Assembly: GCA_964403075.1 (NCBI GenBank)
Contig: CAYOEV010000001.1
Coordinates: 124,001-188,000 of the forward strand
Length of the DNA stretch: 64,000 bases
Direction: 5' to 3'
From: CAYOEV01 sp964403075
GTDB lineage: Bacteria > Bacteroidota > Bacteroidia > Cytophagales > Cyclobacteriaceae
The translations under genes were made by a program, and so were the position numbers. The notes beneath the pieces are model-generated. The model saw only the letters and a program-made list of their open reading frames with translations, searched no databases and was not told the origin of the DNA. Of this stretch, positions 34,758-43,101 are shown piece after piece. The stretch's first letter is position 1, and the number at the start of each line of letters is the position of its first letter.

Positions 34758-35216
34758 CTAAAATGGAAGATCATCAATGCTGTTTTCTTCCTTTTTTTGC
34801 GTTGCAGGCGGAGGAGACGATGCCAAATTAGCCACAGGTTCTTTATGACTGTCTTGTGCCGGTACATTCGCAGAAGAATTTCCGCCGGGACTACCTAGCA
34901 TAACCATGTTCAATACGCGAATGCGCGTGCGCTTCCGGTTGTTTCCTTGGTCATCCTGCCAGGAATCGCTTTTAATTTTTCCCTCTGCATAAATGGTTTT
35001 TCCTTTTTGCAGGTATTGCTCAGCGATTTTGGCTAACCCATCCCACATTTCAAGGTCATGCCACTCGGTACTATCCACCTTATTCCCATTCCGGTCTTTG
35101 TAACTCTCTGTGGTGGCAAGCGTGACATTGGCCACCACCGCACCGTTTTCTAAATACCGCACTTCCGGGTCTTTGCCCAAGTTACCTACAAGGATTACCT
35201 TATTAACGCCTGCCAT
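34758..35216 (-). CDS. ssb: Single-stranded DNA-binding protein
   Basis: The protein has an OB fold over residues 1-110 (VNKVILVGNLGKDPEVRYLENG, then TEWHDLEMWDGLAKIAEQYLQKG) and a flexible Pro/Ala-rich linker leading to the acidic tail DDLPF that recruits repair and replication proteins. The 152-residue length is normal. It sits between mutY (nine bases upstream) and gldE, a gene order well kept in Bacteroidota. Confidence 0.98.
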   Translation of the reverse strand: MAGVNKVILVGNLGKDPEVRYLENGAVVANVTLATTESYKDRNGNKVDSTEWHDLEMWDGLAKIAEQYLQKGKTIYAEGKIKSDSWQDDQGNNRKRTRIRVLNMVMLGSPGGNSSANVPAQDSHKEPVANLASSPPPATQKKEENSIDDLPF

Positions 35217-35225
35217 GTAAACTGT

Positions 35226-36275
35226 TTAGCCTTTAATTAACTCATTCACCACAAAGTCATTGACAACTTTTGGTTTAGGCAAATTTAACATTTCTTCCAA
35301 AGATACCCTTCGGTAATTGTATTTATCGGCATGGCTTCTAAACGCTTTTTTTGAACATGCCTTGAGTCGCCAAAATCCAATGTCCAGCCTTTGGTGAGTC
35401 AGCAAGTGTTTAACTCTATCGGTTGGTGGAACCACTTCCCCAAACATTTGATGTACCTGTGCATCGGGTGACCAGTCACCCTCCACCAATGGAAAATCAT
35501 ATAGCCCCGTCCAAATATCTCCAGCACTCCTCTTTTTAAGTAGCCATTCTCCTTCAAAACCTATGACCTGATAATTAAACACCCGGTGCCTCATTTTTAG
35601 CCGCTTGTTGTTAACGGGAAGCTGGTGTACGGCATCGTGAATAAGGGCATAACAGGACAGCCGAAAAGGACAGACGTCACAATCCGGTTTAGGTTTACAT
35701 ACGAGGGCGCCAAATTCCATGAGCGCCTGATTGAAGACATCGGGTTGATCCGCCGGCAAAATTTCCCGGAGAACTTTCTCGAATACTTTTCGATTTCCCG
35801 CTTTGGCGATGTCATCTGCGATGCCAAAATACCTACTGGAAAATCGAAATACATTGCCATCTATCACAGGCTCGGCAATCCCGAAAGCAAACGAACCAAT
35901 GGCAGCAGCCGTGTATGGCCCAATCCCTTTCAACTTTTTGATGGCTGAATAGGTGGTCGGAAATCTGCCAGCATGTTCACTGGTGAGGTAGCGTGCAGTA
36001 TGCAGCATGTTGCGCGCCCGCGAGTAATAACCCAATCCCTGCCAAAGCCGCAAGACTTCTGACTCATCGGCATCTGCCAATGCCTGGATGTCAGGAAAGG
36101 CTCCGATAAACTGATGATAGTATGGAAGACCCTGTTCTATTCTCGTTTGCTGAAGTATAATTTCAGATACCCAAATAAGGTAGGGATCTCGCGTGTTGCG
36201 CCAGGGGAGATCACGCTTAGCTTCTGAATACCAATGCATTAAGGCCTGAGACAGGAAATGTGGATTATTTGACAA
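35226..36275 (-). CDS. mutY: MutY, A/G-specific adenine glycosylase
   Basis: MutY removes adenine mispaired with 8-oxoguanine. The helix-hairpin-helix region (LKGIGPYTAAAIGSFAFG) and catalytic Asp139 (VIDGNV) and Glu38 (SEIILQQT) are intact. The iron-sulfur ligands are C193, C199, C202 and C208, spaced C-x5-C-x2-C-x5-C; the usual first spacing is x6, so one residue is missing. The C-terminal NUDIX-like domain spans about residues 230-345. The start is taken as TTG at 36275, because the residues before the first ATG (36239) align with the family start. A -7-like box TAGTTTTG lies upstream at 36304-36297. Confidence 0.95.
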   Translation of the reverse strand: MSNNPHFLSQALMHWYSEAKRDLPWRNTRDPYLIWVSEIILQQTRIEQGLPYYHQFIGAFPDIQALADADESEVLRLWQGLGYYSRARNMLHTARYLTSEHAGRFPTTYSAIKKLKGIGPYTAAAIGSFAFGIAEPVIDGNVFRFSSRYFGIADDIAKAGNRKVFEKVLREILPADQPDVFNQALMEFGALVCKPKPDCDVCPFRLSCYALIHDAVHQLPVNNKRLKMRHRVFNYQVIGFEGEWLLKKRSAGDIWTGLYDFPLVEGDWSPDAQVHQMFGEVVPPTDRVKHLLTHQRLDIGFWRLKACSKKAFRSHADKYNYRRVSLEEMLNLPKPKVVNDFVVNELIKG

Positions 36276-36279
36276 TTAA

Positions 36280-36310
36280 TTTGGATTTCTCTGGAGCAAA
36301 ACTAAATTTG
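36280..36310 (+). promoter_or_regulatory. Promoter of the hup-TPR-small protein-rng operon
   Basis: TTTG (36280-36283), 19 bases, TAAATTTG (36303-36310) is a full match to the Bacteroidota promoter consensus. Transcription should start near 36315, about 30 nt before the GTG of hup. Its -7 box shares the TA at 36303-36304 with the minus-strand box of mutY. Confidence 0.7.
36297..36304 (-). promoter_or_regulatory. Candidate -7 box of mutY, overlapping the hup promoter
   Basis: On the minus strand this is TAGTTTTG, a TAnnTTTG match with start expected near 36292, about 17 nt before the TTG start of mutY. Together with the plus-strand box it forms CAAAACTAAATTTG. No -33 box is seen at 17-23 bases. 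Confidence 0.4.
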
Positions 36311-36346
36311 ACGACCCAATCACACTCACTATAAAAATTATAAATT

Positions 36347-36640
36347 GTGACAAAAGCGGATATTATAAATGAAATCGCTGACAAAACGGGCATTGATCGC
36401 TCGGACGTACAGGCTTCTGTGGAGGCCTTTTTTACAATTGTCAAAAACTCAATGGCCGACGGACAAAACATTTACATTAGGGGTTTCGGTAGCTTCGTAA
36501 ATAAGAAACGGGCAAAAAAAATTGCTCGTAACATTTCCAAAAATACAGCTATGGTGATCGACGAGCATTACGTGCCTAGCTTTAAGCCATCCAAAATGTT
36601 TGTGGAAAAGGTCAAAGAAAGCGACCTGATAGAATCATGA
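36347..36640 (+). CDS. hup: HU/IHF-family nucleoid DNA-binding protein
   Basis: A 97-residue histone-like protein: MTKADIINEIADKTGIDRSDVQASVEAFF at the start, then IYIRGFGSFVNKKRAKKIARNI with the basic arm and the GFGSF turn, and a conserved C-terminal KPSKMFVEKV. It bends DNA as a dimer. The start is GTG at 36347. It opens a plus-strand operon with a well-formed promoter, is divergent from mutY, and its TGA overlaps the ATG of the TPR gene (ATGA). Confidence 0.95.
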   Translation: MTKADIINEIADKTGIDRSDVQASVEAFFTIVKNSMADGQNIYIRGFGSFVNKKRAKKIARNISKNTAMVIDEHYVPSFKPSKMFVEKVKESDLIES

Positions 36641-37410
36641 CCAAAGGGCAAATTGTATTGGTCGTAGTTGCACTGGCTCTCGCCTTACTGCTTTTCCAGT
36701 TACCAAAAAGTGTAGTGGAAAATGAACGCGTGGCTGAGGTGGCAGATACCGTGCACACCATGAACCGACCTGTAGTAGTTGCTGCCAAAATCTCCAGATT
36801 AAAGTCGTACTGGAAGAGGGCTGAAAATACAAGAAAAAAAACTAAATTTGCGGACTCTTTGGCGGTTCTATATCTTGACTACCAGATGATAGACAGTGCC
36901 ATTTGGTTCATAGAAAGTATGAACCGATCGGAAACAGACCAGGGAGAATACAGAGCTGCCGAGCTCTACTACACAGCTTTTCGCAGAGCACCTAGTAGAG
37001 AAAAGGCTAAAGAAATTGGGGATCAGGCGGGTAAAATGCTTGAAGATTTACTTGAACAAGACCCCGAGAATAGTTCATTGAAAGTCATGCTTGGCATGAC
37101 AATGGTGACCACAGAAAATCCAATGCAGGGTGTTCAGATGCTGCGGGATGTAGTGGCTAAAGATCCGGAAAACCGAGAAGCAATTCTCAATCTGGGTATT
37201 CTATCTCTACAATCCGGCCAGTATGCCAAAGCGGAGGAGCGTTTTTCTCGATTGCTAGACTTAAATCCAGCAGATCAGGAAGCACTCTTTTATCGGGGTT
37301 TGAGTCTGATCGAGTTAAGAGATCCTGAAGGCCGGCGCATCATGGAAGTTTTGTTCACCGAGAGCGAGAACCCTGCCATAAAGGAATTGGCAAAAGGATA
37401 TCTCGATTGA
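36637..37410 (+). CDS. Membrane-anchored tetratricopeptide-repeat protein
   Basis: An N-terminal hydrophobic segment (QIVLVVVALALALLLFQ, residues 5-21) anchors the protein or acts as a signal, and the rest holds at least three TPR-like repeats, the clearest being PENREAILNLGILSLQSGQYAKAEERFSRLLDLNP and ADQEALFYRGLSLIELRDPEGRR (about residues 170-240). TPRs mediate protein contacts; no enzyme domain is present. The ATG overlaps the hup stop. It belongs to the hup-rng operon, where a TPR gene is commonly found in Bacteroidota, though its role is not known. Confidence 0.85.
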   Translation: MTKGQIVLVVVALALALLLFQLPKSVVENERVAEVADTVHTMNRPVVVAAKISRLKSYWKRAENTRKKTKFADSLAVLYLDYQMIDSAIWFIESMNRSETDQGEYRAAELYYTAFRRAPSREKAKEIGDQAGKMLEDLLEQDPENSSLKVMLGMTMVTTENPMQGVQMLRDVVAKDPENREAILNLGILSLQSGQYAKAEERFSRLLDLNPADQEALFYRGLSLIELRDPEGRRIMEVLFTESENPAIKELAKGYLD

Positions 37411-37439
37411 AAGCGTTTAAAACATTAAATTAAGAAATT

Positions 37440-37529
37440 ATGCCTTGCGGTAAAAAAAGAAAAAGACATAAAATCTCTACGCATAAGCGTAAGAAAAGAT
37501 TGAGAAAAAATCGTCATAAGAAGAAGTAA
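37440..37529 (+). CDS. Very small basic protein resembling the bS22/mS38 (COX24/AURKAIP1) motif
   Basis: A 29-codon frame runs from the ATG at 37440 to TAA at 37527-37529. Of 29 residues more than half are Lys or Arg: it begins MPCGKKRKRHK, continues ISTHKRKKRL and ends RKNRHKKK. By eye the core aligns with mitochondrial ribosomal protein mS38 (AURKAIP1) and the small bacterial protein bS22: K-[MI]-x-x-H-K-x-[RK]-K-x-x-[KR]-K-x-R. It lies 29 bp after the TPR gene and 25 bp before rng, so in the same operon. The residue pattern and its position support translation, but it is too short for most gene finders. A ribosome-bound role is inferred, not shown. Confidence 0.72.
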   Translation: MPCGKKRKRHKISTHKRKKRLRKNRHKKK

Positions 37530-37554
37530 GTCATTCATTTAAAATACAGCGTCC

Positions 37555-39105
37555 GTGAGTTATGAATTAATTCTAAACAATACTCGCAACGGATGCCGAA
37601 TCGCCTTACTTAAAGACAAACGACTTGTTGAGTACCACGAAGGCTTGGAGGATCAATCCTTTCAGGTTGGAGACGTTTATTTAGGTACTGTAAAGAAAGT
37701 AGTTCAAGGTCTGAATGCTGCATTCATTGACCTGGGGTATGAAAAAGATGCTTTCTTACATTACCACGATTTGGGCCCACAAGTCCAATCTCTTAACAAG
37801 TTCTTGAAAAATGTCCTGTCGCACAAGCACGAGGGCACACGTCTGAACGGATTCAAAGGTGAATCGGACATCAATAAGCTTGGCAAAATCACCCAGGTTT
37901 TCAATCGAAACCAAAAGGTGTTGGTACAGGTAGTAAAAGAACCCATCTCTACCAAAGGCCCAAGATTATCGTGCGAATTATCATTAGCCGGAAGGTACCT
38001 CATTTTGGTACCCTTCTCTAATGCAGTCAACATTTCCAAGAAAATAGGGGAGTCACAGGAGCGTAAGCGACTGACACGTCTAATCAATTCCATAAAGCCA
38101 GAAAATTTTGGCGTCATCATTCGTACAGTGGCACAAGGTAAGGAGGTGAAGGAATTGGATCAGGATCTCAGAAATTTAATCGATACCTGGGACCAGGGTA
38201 TTGCCCGCCTGAAGAATGCGGAACCTCGAGATAAAATCATTGGTGAAATCACAAGAGCCAACACCATTCTCCGAGATGTGCTAAACGAAGATTTCGATTC
38301 CATTCAGGTGGATGACAAGGCGCTTTATGACGAACTGAGGGAATACACCCAGAAAATTGCCCCTGAGAAGGGTAAAATTGTTAAACACTACACCGGAAAA
38401 GCGAAAATTTTCGAAGCAGCCAATGTAGAAAAGCAATTGAAGACCTCCTTTGGCCAATCGGTTTCTATTCCTACCGGTGGTTACCTGATCATTGAACACA
38501 CCGAAGCCATGCACGTAATAGACGTGAACAGCGGAAACAAGTCCAACAGCCAGAGCAACCAGGAAGAGACTGCCTTAAGTGTGAATATGCAGGCGGCGGA
38601 GGAAATAGCACGGCAGCTGAGACTTCGTGACATGGGCGGGATTATTACCATTGATTTCATAGACATGCGTCGCACCGAAAACAAAAAACGGTTGTATGCA
38701 CGCATGAAAGAAGTCATGAACGAAGATAGATCAAAGCACACCATCCTGCCACTTTCTAAGTTTGGTTTGATGCAGATTACCCGTCAAAGGGTACGACCTG
38801 AATTGAACATTACCACCCGCGAAGTTTGTCCATCTTGCAACGGTACTGGTAAAATCACTGCAACCATACAAATAGCAGACAAAATCGAGCACACAATCAA
38901 TGATTTGATGAAAACCCAAAACGAGAAGAAAATCACGCTCGCGCTTCATCCTTATCTGTACGCTTTCTTTACGAAGGGTATCATCTCCAGAAGAATGAAA
39001 TGGTTTTTAAATTATCAGCGTTGGGTGAATATGGTAGAAGATTCATCTTTAGCTATTACCGATTTTAAAGTGCTAAACCATAATGGGGAAGAAATAGAAA
39101 TTTGA
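37555..39105 (+). CDS. rng: Ribonuclease E/G family endoribonuclease (RNase G)
   Basis: A 516-residue RNase G: an N-terminal S1 domain with its RNase H-like insertion (VGDVYLGTVKKVVQGLNAAFIDLGYEKDAFLH, residues about 38-75), the catalytic DNase I-like domain with the metal-binding Asp in VIDVNSGNKS and Asp in IDFIDMRR, and the zinc link CPSCNGTGKI near residue 425. It processes rRNA and turns over mRNA. The start is GTG at 37555, giving the normal SYELILNNT opening. It ends the hup operon run and is followed by glyA after 17 bp. Confidence 0.97.
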   Translation: MSYELILNNTRNGCRIALLKDKRLVEYHEGLEDQSFQVGDVYLGTVKKVVQGLNAAFIDLGYEKDAFLHYHDLGPQVQSLNKFLKNVLSHKHEGTRLNGFKGESDINKLGKITQVFNRNQKVLVQVVKEPISTKGPRLSCELSLAGRYLILVPFSNAVNISKKIGESQERKRLTRLINSIKPENFGVIIRTVAQGKEVKELDQDLRNLIDTWDQGIARLKNAEPRDKIIGEITRANTILRDVLNEDFDSIQVDDKALYDELREYTQKIAPEKGKIVKHYTGKAKIFEAANVEKQLKTSFGQSVSIPTGGYLIIEHTEAMHVIDVNSGNKSNSQSNQEETALSVNMQAAEEIARQLRLRDMGGIITIDFIDMRRTENKKRLYARMKEVMNEDRSKHTILPLSKFGLMQITRQRVRPELNITTREVCPSCNGTGKITATIQIADKIEHTINDLMKTQNEKKITLALHPYLYAFFTKGIISRRMKWFLNYQRWVNMVEDSSLAITDFKVLNHNGEEIEI

Positions 39106-39122
39106 CGCCTATTTTCTAATAT

Positions 39123-40394
39123 ATGCAACGGGATCAACAAATTTTTGACATTATCCAAAAGGAAAGGGAGCGGCAAACTCGGGGCATCGAGCTGATAGCT
39201 TCGGAAAATTTTACTTCTTCACAGGTAATGGAAGCCGCTGGAAGTGTCCTCACCAATAAGTATGCGGAAGGACTTCCTGGTAAGCGATACTATGGCGGTT
39301 GCGAACATGTAGATTCCATTGAACGTGAGGCCATTCATAGACTGAAGGACTTATTTGGTGCTGAGTGGGCCAATGTGCAACCCCATTCCGGTGCCCAGGC
39401 CAATGCTGCCGTCTTCCTCGCTTTGTTAAAACCGGGTGATGCCATCCTGGGGTTTGATCTGGCCCATGGTGGTCATTTAACACACGGTTCCCCGGTAAAT
39501 TTTTCCGGTAAATTTTATCGACCCTTTTTCTATGGCGTAGACCGGGAAACCGGTCTGATAGACTATGCCCAACTGGAAGCCATGGCAATAAAGGAAAAAC
39601 CTAAATTGATCATTTGCGGCGCCTCTGCATACAGTAGGGATTGGGACTACGCCAGGTTCAGGGCGATTGCAGATGAAGTTGGTGCATTGCTCATGGCCGA
39701 CATCAGCCATCCTTCCGGACTTATTGCCCGAGGTTTGCTGAAAGATCCTCTTGAACATTGCCACTTAATCACATCTACCACGCACAAAACTCTGCGAGGG
39801 CCACGCGGTGGCTTTATAGCAGTACGGGAAGATTTTGATAATCCTTTTGGCCTGAAGACTCAAAAAGGTACGTTAAGGTCTTTTACTTCACTACTGGATA
39901 GTGCTGTTTTCCCAGGCACACAGGGTGGCCCCTTGGAACATATCATTGCTGCAAAGGCCATTGCCTTCGGTGAAGCCCTGAGTGATCAATTTATGGCATA
40001 TGCCATGCAGGTGCAGCAAAATGCCCAGGTGATGGCTAAAAGATTTACAGAATTAGATTACCAAATTATCTCAGGTGGAACAGATAATCACTTGATGTTA
40101 ATCGACTTGCGCAATAAAGGAATTACCGGAAAAGCAGCTGAAGCACTTTTGGATCAATCGGATATAACTGTCAACAAAAACATGGTTCCCTTTGATAATG
40201 AAAGCCCTTTTGTAACCTCTGGTATTAGAGTAGGTACGGCAGCCGTAACCACCCGCGGCATGATTGAACCGGACATGATAAGGATAGTAAACTTCATAGA
40301 CCAGGTACTAATGGCCAATTCTGACAAATCTATGATTGAGTCTGTCCGCACTGAAGTCAACAACTGGATGACAGAATTTCCGCTATACGCATAA
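39123..40394 (+). CDS. glyA: Serine hydroxymethyltransferase
   Basis: The enzyme converts serine and tetrahydrofolate to glycine and methylene-tetrahydrofolate using PLP. The family opening is IELIASENFTSSQVMEAAGSVLTNKYAEG, with PHSGAQANAAV and the PLP lysine in TSTTHKTLRGPRGG (near residue 222). The length of 423 is normal. It follows rng by 17 bp and is six bases before tatC, so it probably shares the transcript. Confidence 0.98.
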   Translation: MQRDQQIFDIIQKERERQTRGIELIASENFTSSQVMEAAGSVLTNKYAEGLPGKRYYGGCEHVDSIEREAIHRLKDLFGAEWANVQPHSGAQANAAVFLALLKPGDAILGFDLAHGGHLTHGSPVNFSGKFYRPFFYGVDRETGLIDYAQLEAMAIKEKPKLIICGASAYSRDWDYARFRAIADEVGALLMADISHPSGLIARGLLKDPLEHCHLITSTTHKTLRGPRGGFIAVREDFDNPFGLKTQKGTLRSFTSLLDSAVFPGTQGGPLEHIIAAKAIAFGEALSDQFMAYAMQVQQNAQVMAKRFTELDYQIISGGTDNHLMLIDLRNKGITGKAAEALLDQSDITVNKNMVPFDNESPFVTSGIRVGTAAVTTRGMIEPDMIRIVNFIDQVLMANSDKSMIESVRTEVNNWMTEFPLYA

Positions 40395-40400
40395 ACCTAC

Positions 40401-41246
40401 ATGCCACTCGATCAACCCTCGGACAACAAGGAAATGACTTTCCTCGATCACCTAGAGGAACTCCGTTGGCACCTCGTCCGCGGCATCGCTGCAGTAATGG
40501 TCATTGCGGTGGCTGCCTTTGTAGCTAAAGATTTCGTTTTTGGTACAATCATTTTCGGCCCTTCACGGCCTACTTTTTGGACTTTCGTTCAGCTCTGCAG
40601 ATTATCAGAAATTTTTCAGTCGCCGGCACTTTGTATTACAGAAATACCATTTACGCCCCAGAGTCTGAAAATGACCGGACAATTTACCACCCACCTTAGT
40701 TCCTCTTTCGCAATTGGCATCATTCTCGGCTTCCCGTATCTTTTTTGGGAAGTCTGGAGGTTCATTAAACCGGGCTTGCATAAAAAAGAGCGGCACGCTG
40801 CAAGGGGGGCCACCTTTTCAGTGAGTACACTTTTCCTTTTGGGTGTGACGTTTGGCTACTTCATCATCGCACCCATTTCTGTCAACTTCTTCGCTAATTA
40901 TCGGGTAGATCCTTCTGTTCAGAATCAGTTCAACATCAACAGTTACGTGAACACCATCTCCATGGTGGTGCTGGCCAGTGGCCTGTTGTTCCAATTACCT
41001 GTTGTCGTCTATTTTCTCACAAAAATAGGTTTGGTATCCAGCGTGTTTCTCAAACGTTACCGGCGTCATGCCATTGTGGTAATCCTCATTCTCGGCGCCA
41101 TGGTAACCCCTCCAGACCCTTTTAGTCAGATATTGATTGCACTTCCGTTGTTCGGCTTGTATCAATTCAGTATTTTAATCGCCAGGCGTATTGAAAAGCA
41201 AGAAGCTAGAAGAGAGCAAAAAGAATCGAAAAAAACAGCACCATGA
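40401..41246 (+). CDS. tatC: TatC, twin-arginine translocase subunit
   Basis: TatC is the six-helix membrane receptor for twin-arginine signal peptides. The signature near the N-terminus is FLDHLEELRWHLVR. Six hydrophobic segments follow across residues about 25-255, with the Bacteroidota-type insertion (about residues 50-90, including RPTFWTFVQLCRLSEIF) after the first helix. The 281-residue length is typical. tatA or tatB is not in the window. Its TGA overlaps the ATG of rpiB (ATGA). Confidence 0.95.
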   Translation: MPLDQPSDNKEMTFLDHLEELRWHLVRGIAAVMVIAVAAFVAKDFVFGTIIFGPSRPTFWTFVQLCRLSEIFQSPALCITEIPFTPQSLKMTGQFTTHLSSSFAIGIILGFPYLFWEVWRFIKPGLHKKERHAARGATFSVSTLFLLGVTFGYFIIAPISVNFFANYRVDPSVQNQFNINSYVNTISMVVLASGLLFQLPVVVYFLTKIGLVSSVFLKRYRRHAIVVILILGAMVTPPDPFSQILIALPLFGLYQFSILIARRIEKQEARREQKESKKTAP

Positions 41247-41671
41247 AAATTGCCATTGGCGGAGATCACGCCGGTTACCAGTACAAAGAATCCATCAAAC
41301 TACAGCTTTCCGACTGGGGGCATGAAGTGGTAGATTTCGGACCGAATTCCGCAGATTCGGTGGACTATCCGGACTACATACACCCGCTTGCGGAAGCAGT
41401 CGAAAAAAAAGACTGTATTTTCGGAGTAGCGATTTGCGGTAGTGGGAATGGCGTAGCGATGACGGCCAATAAACACACCGACATAAGAGCTGCCCTCTGC
41501 TGGAATACCAGACTGGCCCAATTAGCTAGGGCACATAACGACGCAAACGTCCTGTGCCTTCCAGCCCGTTTCATCGCCCTCGAGTGGGCTAAAGAAATTA
41601 CAGCGGTGTTTTTGAACACTTCTTTTGAGGGCGGTAGGCATCAACGCAGAATAGACAAGATCTATTGCTAG
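41243..41671 (+). CDS. rpiB: Ribose-5-phosphate isomerase B
   Basis: This 142-residue enzyme interconverts ribose-5-phosphate and ribulose-5-phosphate. Substrate-binding GGDHAGY lies at residues 6-12 and the catalytic Cys65 in CGSGNGVAM; the His and Arg of the C-terminal part (RIDKIY region) are also kept. Its ATG overlaps tatC. Its TAG and the TAG of the convergent membrane protein gene share the palindrome CTAG at 41668-41671. Confidence 0.96.
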   Translation: MKIAIGGDHAGYQYKESIKLQLSDWGHEVVDFGPNSADSVDYPDYIHPLAEAVEKKDCIFGVAICGSGNGVAMTANKHTDIRAALCWNTRLAQLARAHNDANVLCLPARFIALEWAKEITAVFLNTSFEGGRHQRRIDKIYC

Positions 41672-43038
41672 TTCCTTCGTCGATAAATCCCATCGGTATA
41701 CCTCACATAGTTCTCAGCCATTTCCGGAAATCGGTATTGCAACCTGGGCATCATATTGACCTGGTCACGTATCTCATCCGGAGAGCTTTCCAACAAAAGG
41801 TCTCTCCATATTACAGCAGACTGGTAGTAAGCCAAATCATCTATTCTCTGCCGCGCACATGATTCATTGAGAAATGGTACCAATAACTGATAGTGCATAT
41901 CCTCATTTTGCCAAGGGCCCAGTATCAGACGGGTGGTGTCGGAGGTAACCTGCCAATCAGTAACTTGTCGCTCCGGATGTCTAGCCCAACTGTTAGATAA
42001 AAAAGGATAACCAATCAGTACGACCACCAAAGAGTTAGGAACCAACCAACGCCAGATTTTCTTTCTCCGCTCTACCATGAGCAGATAAGAAACATAAAAT
42101 GCAAAAGGTGGCAAAAGCAAGACCAGTCCGATTGATGCCTGCCAGCCCGTACCTAGATAAATCAATAAAATCATTGTTAAATAAAGCAGAAAAAATTGCT
42201 TCATTTTCATGAGCTGACTGACACTATTGGTCAGGTGCAAATGAATTAAAGCCCAGATAAATATGAATAAGGGGCCTCCAAAAATGAGCCAGTAGGGACT
42301 GAAAACTTCAAAGGAAAACTGCCAGTTTATCTGATGCACAATGGACACCCGCCAATATTCCAACTGACCGGTAAACGACAGCACCAATAGCAGCACACCC
42401 TGAATCAACGCCCAACCATAAACCAATAAGGCCACTCTGCGTAAATCAGCAGCGGTCATTGATAAGAAAGATGCCACGAAAAGCAATACAAATAAGACAA
42501 ACGGTAGATAAAACAAAGTGGCTAAGCCGAGGTGAAGACCAGAAAAAAGAAACACGTGATCCGCAGTTTCACGTTGCATACGCCTGGCCAAATATCTCGT
42601 AGCCAATAAAATAAATGTCAGGCCCATCAGTTGCGGCGAAAGCACCGCAGATTCAGGTAAAGCCAATGTGCCCAATACGTAAGCAAATGCCGGTACATAA
42701 GTATTCGCCGTGAAGACTTTATGTTGCAGAATAATTGTATTCAAAATGCCGGCATGAACCAGAACCAGAATAAAGGCCATCGTATGGTGAGGCCCAACCG
42801 CTCTTCCAAACAATACGTGCATAAGGGCATAGACCCCTGCACTGCCTGGAGCGGTATGGTCAAATATTTCCCGGTACAGTAGTAAGCCACTCGCCTGGGC
42901 TTCTCCCAACAACATCCAGCGAATGACCGGTGGGTATTGCTGATCAATGTCGTTAAACCAAACCATCCGTCCAATAATCAGACCGAGGGTCAACCAGAAA
43001 AAACGATAGGGGTCATTAACTTTAAAAAATTTGATCAT
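41668..43038 (-). CDS. Polytopic membrane protein of unknown function
   Basis: A 456-residue protein with roughly ten hydrophobic helices from about residue 10 to 350 and a soluble C-terminal part of about 100 residues. The opening MIKFFKVNDPYRFFWLTLGLIIGR resembles Bacteroidota DUF6427-type proteins, but it is longer, and I cannot assign the family with confidence. The helices, a loop with acidic and His residues after the second helix (REIFDHTAPGSAG) and its size also recall lipid-linked sugar transferases. It is transcribed alone, divergent from rbfA across 63 bp and convergent with rpiB. Confidence 0.7.
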   Translation of the reverse strand: MIKFFKVNDPYRFFWLTLGLIIGRMVWFNDIDQQYPPVIRWMLLGEAQASGLLLYREIFDHTAPGSAGVYALMHVLFGRAVGPHHTMAFILVLVHAGILNTIILQHKVFTANTYVPAFAYVLGTLALPESAVLSPQLMGLTFILLATRYLARRMQRETADHVFLFSGLHLGLATLFYLPFVLFVLLFVASFLSMTAADLRRVALLVYGWALIQGVLLLVLSFTGQLEYWRVSIVHQINWQFSFEVFSPYWLIFGGPLFIFIWALIHLHLTNSVSQLMKMKQFFLLYLTMILLIYLGTGWQASIGLVLLLPPFAFYVSYLLMVERRKKIWRWLVPNSLVVVLIGYPFLSNSWARHPERQVTDWQVTSDTTRLILGPWQNEDMHYQLLVPFLNESCARQRIDDLAYYQSAVIWRDLLLESSPDEIRDQVNMMPRLQYRFPEMAENYVRYTDGIYRRRN

Positions 43039-43089
43039 GACGTAAGAAATACGAAAGTAGTCAATACAAACATCCGAAATTACAGCCTA

Positions 43090-43097
43090 TATATTTG
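43090..43097 (+). promoter_or_regulatory. Candidate -7 box of rbfA, near-leaderless
   Basis: TATATTTG fits TAnnTTTG and ends five bases before the rbfA ATG, so the transcript would start at or next to the initiation codon. No -33 TTG is present at 17-23 bases upstream. Confidence 0.35.
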
Positions 43098-43101
43098 TCA
43101 C

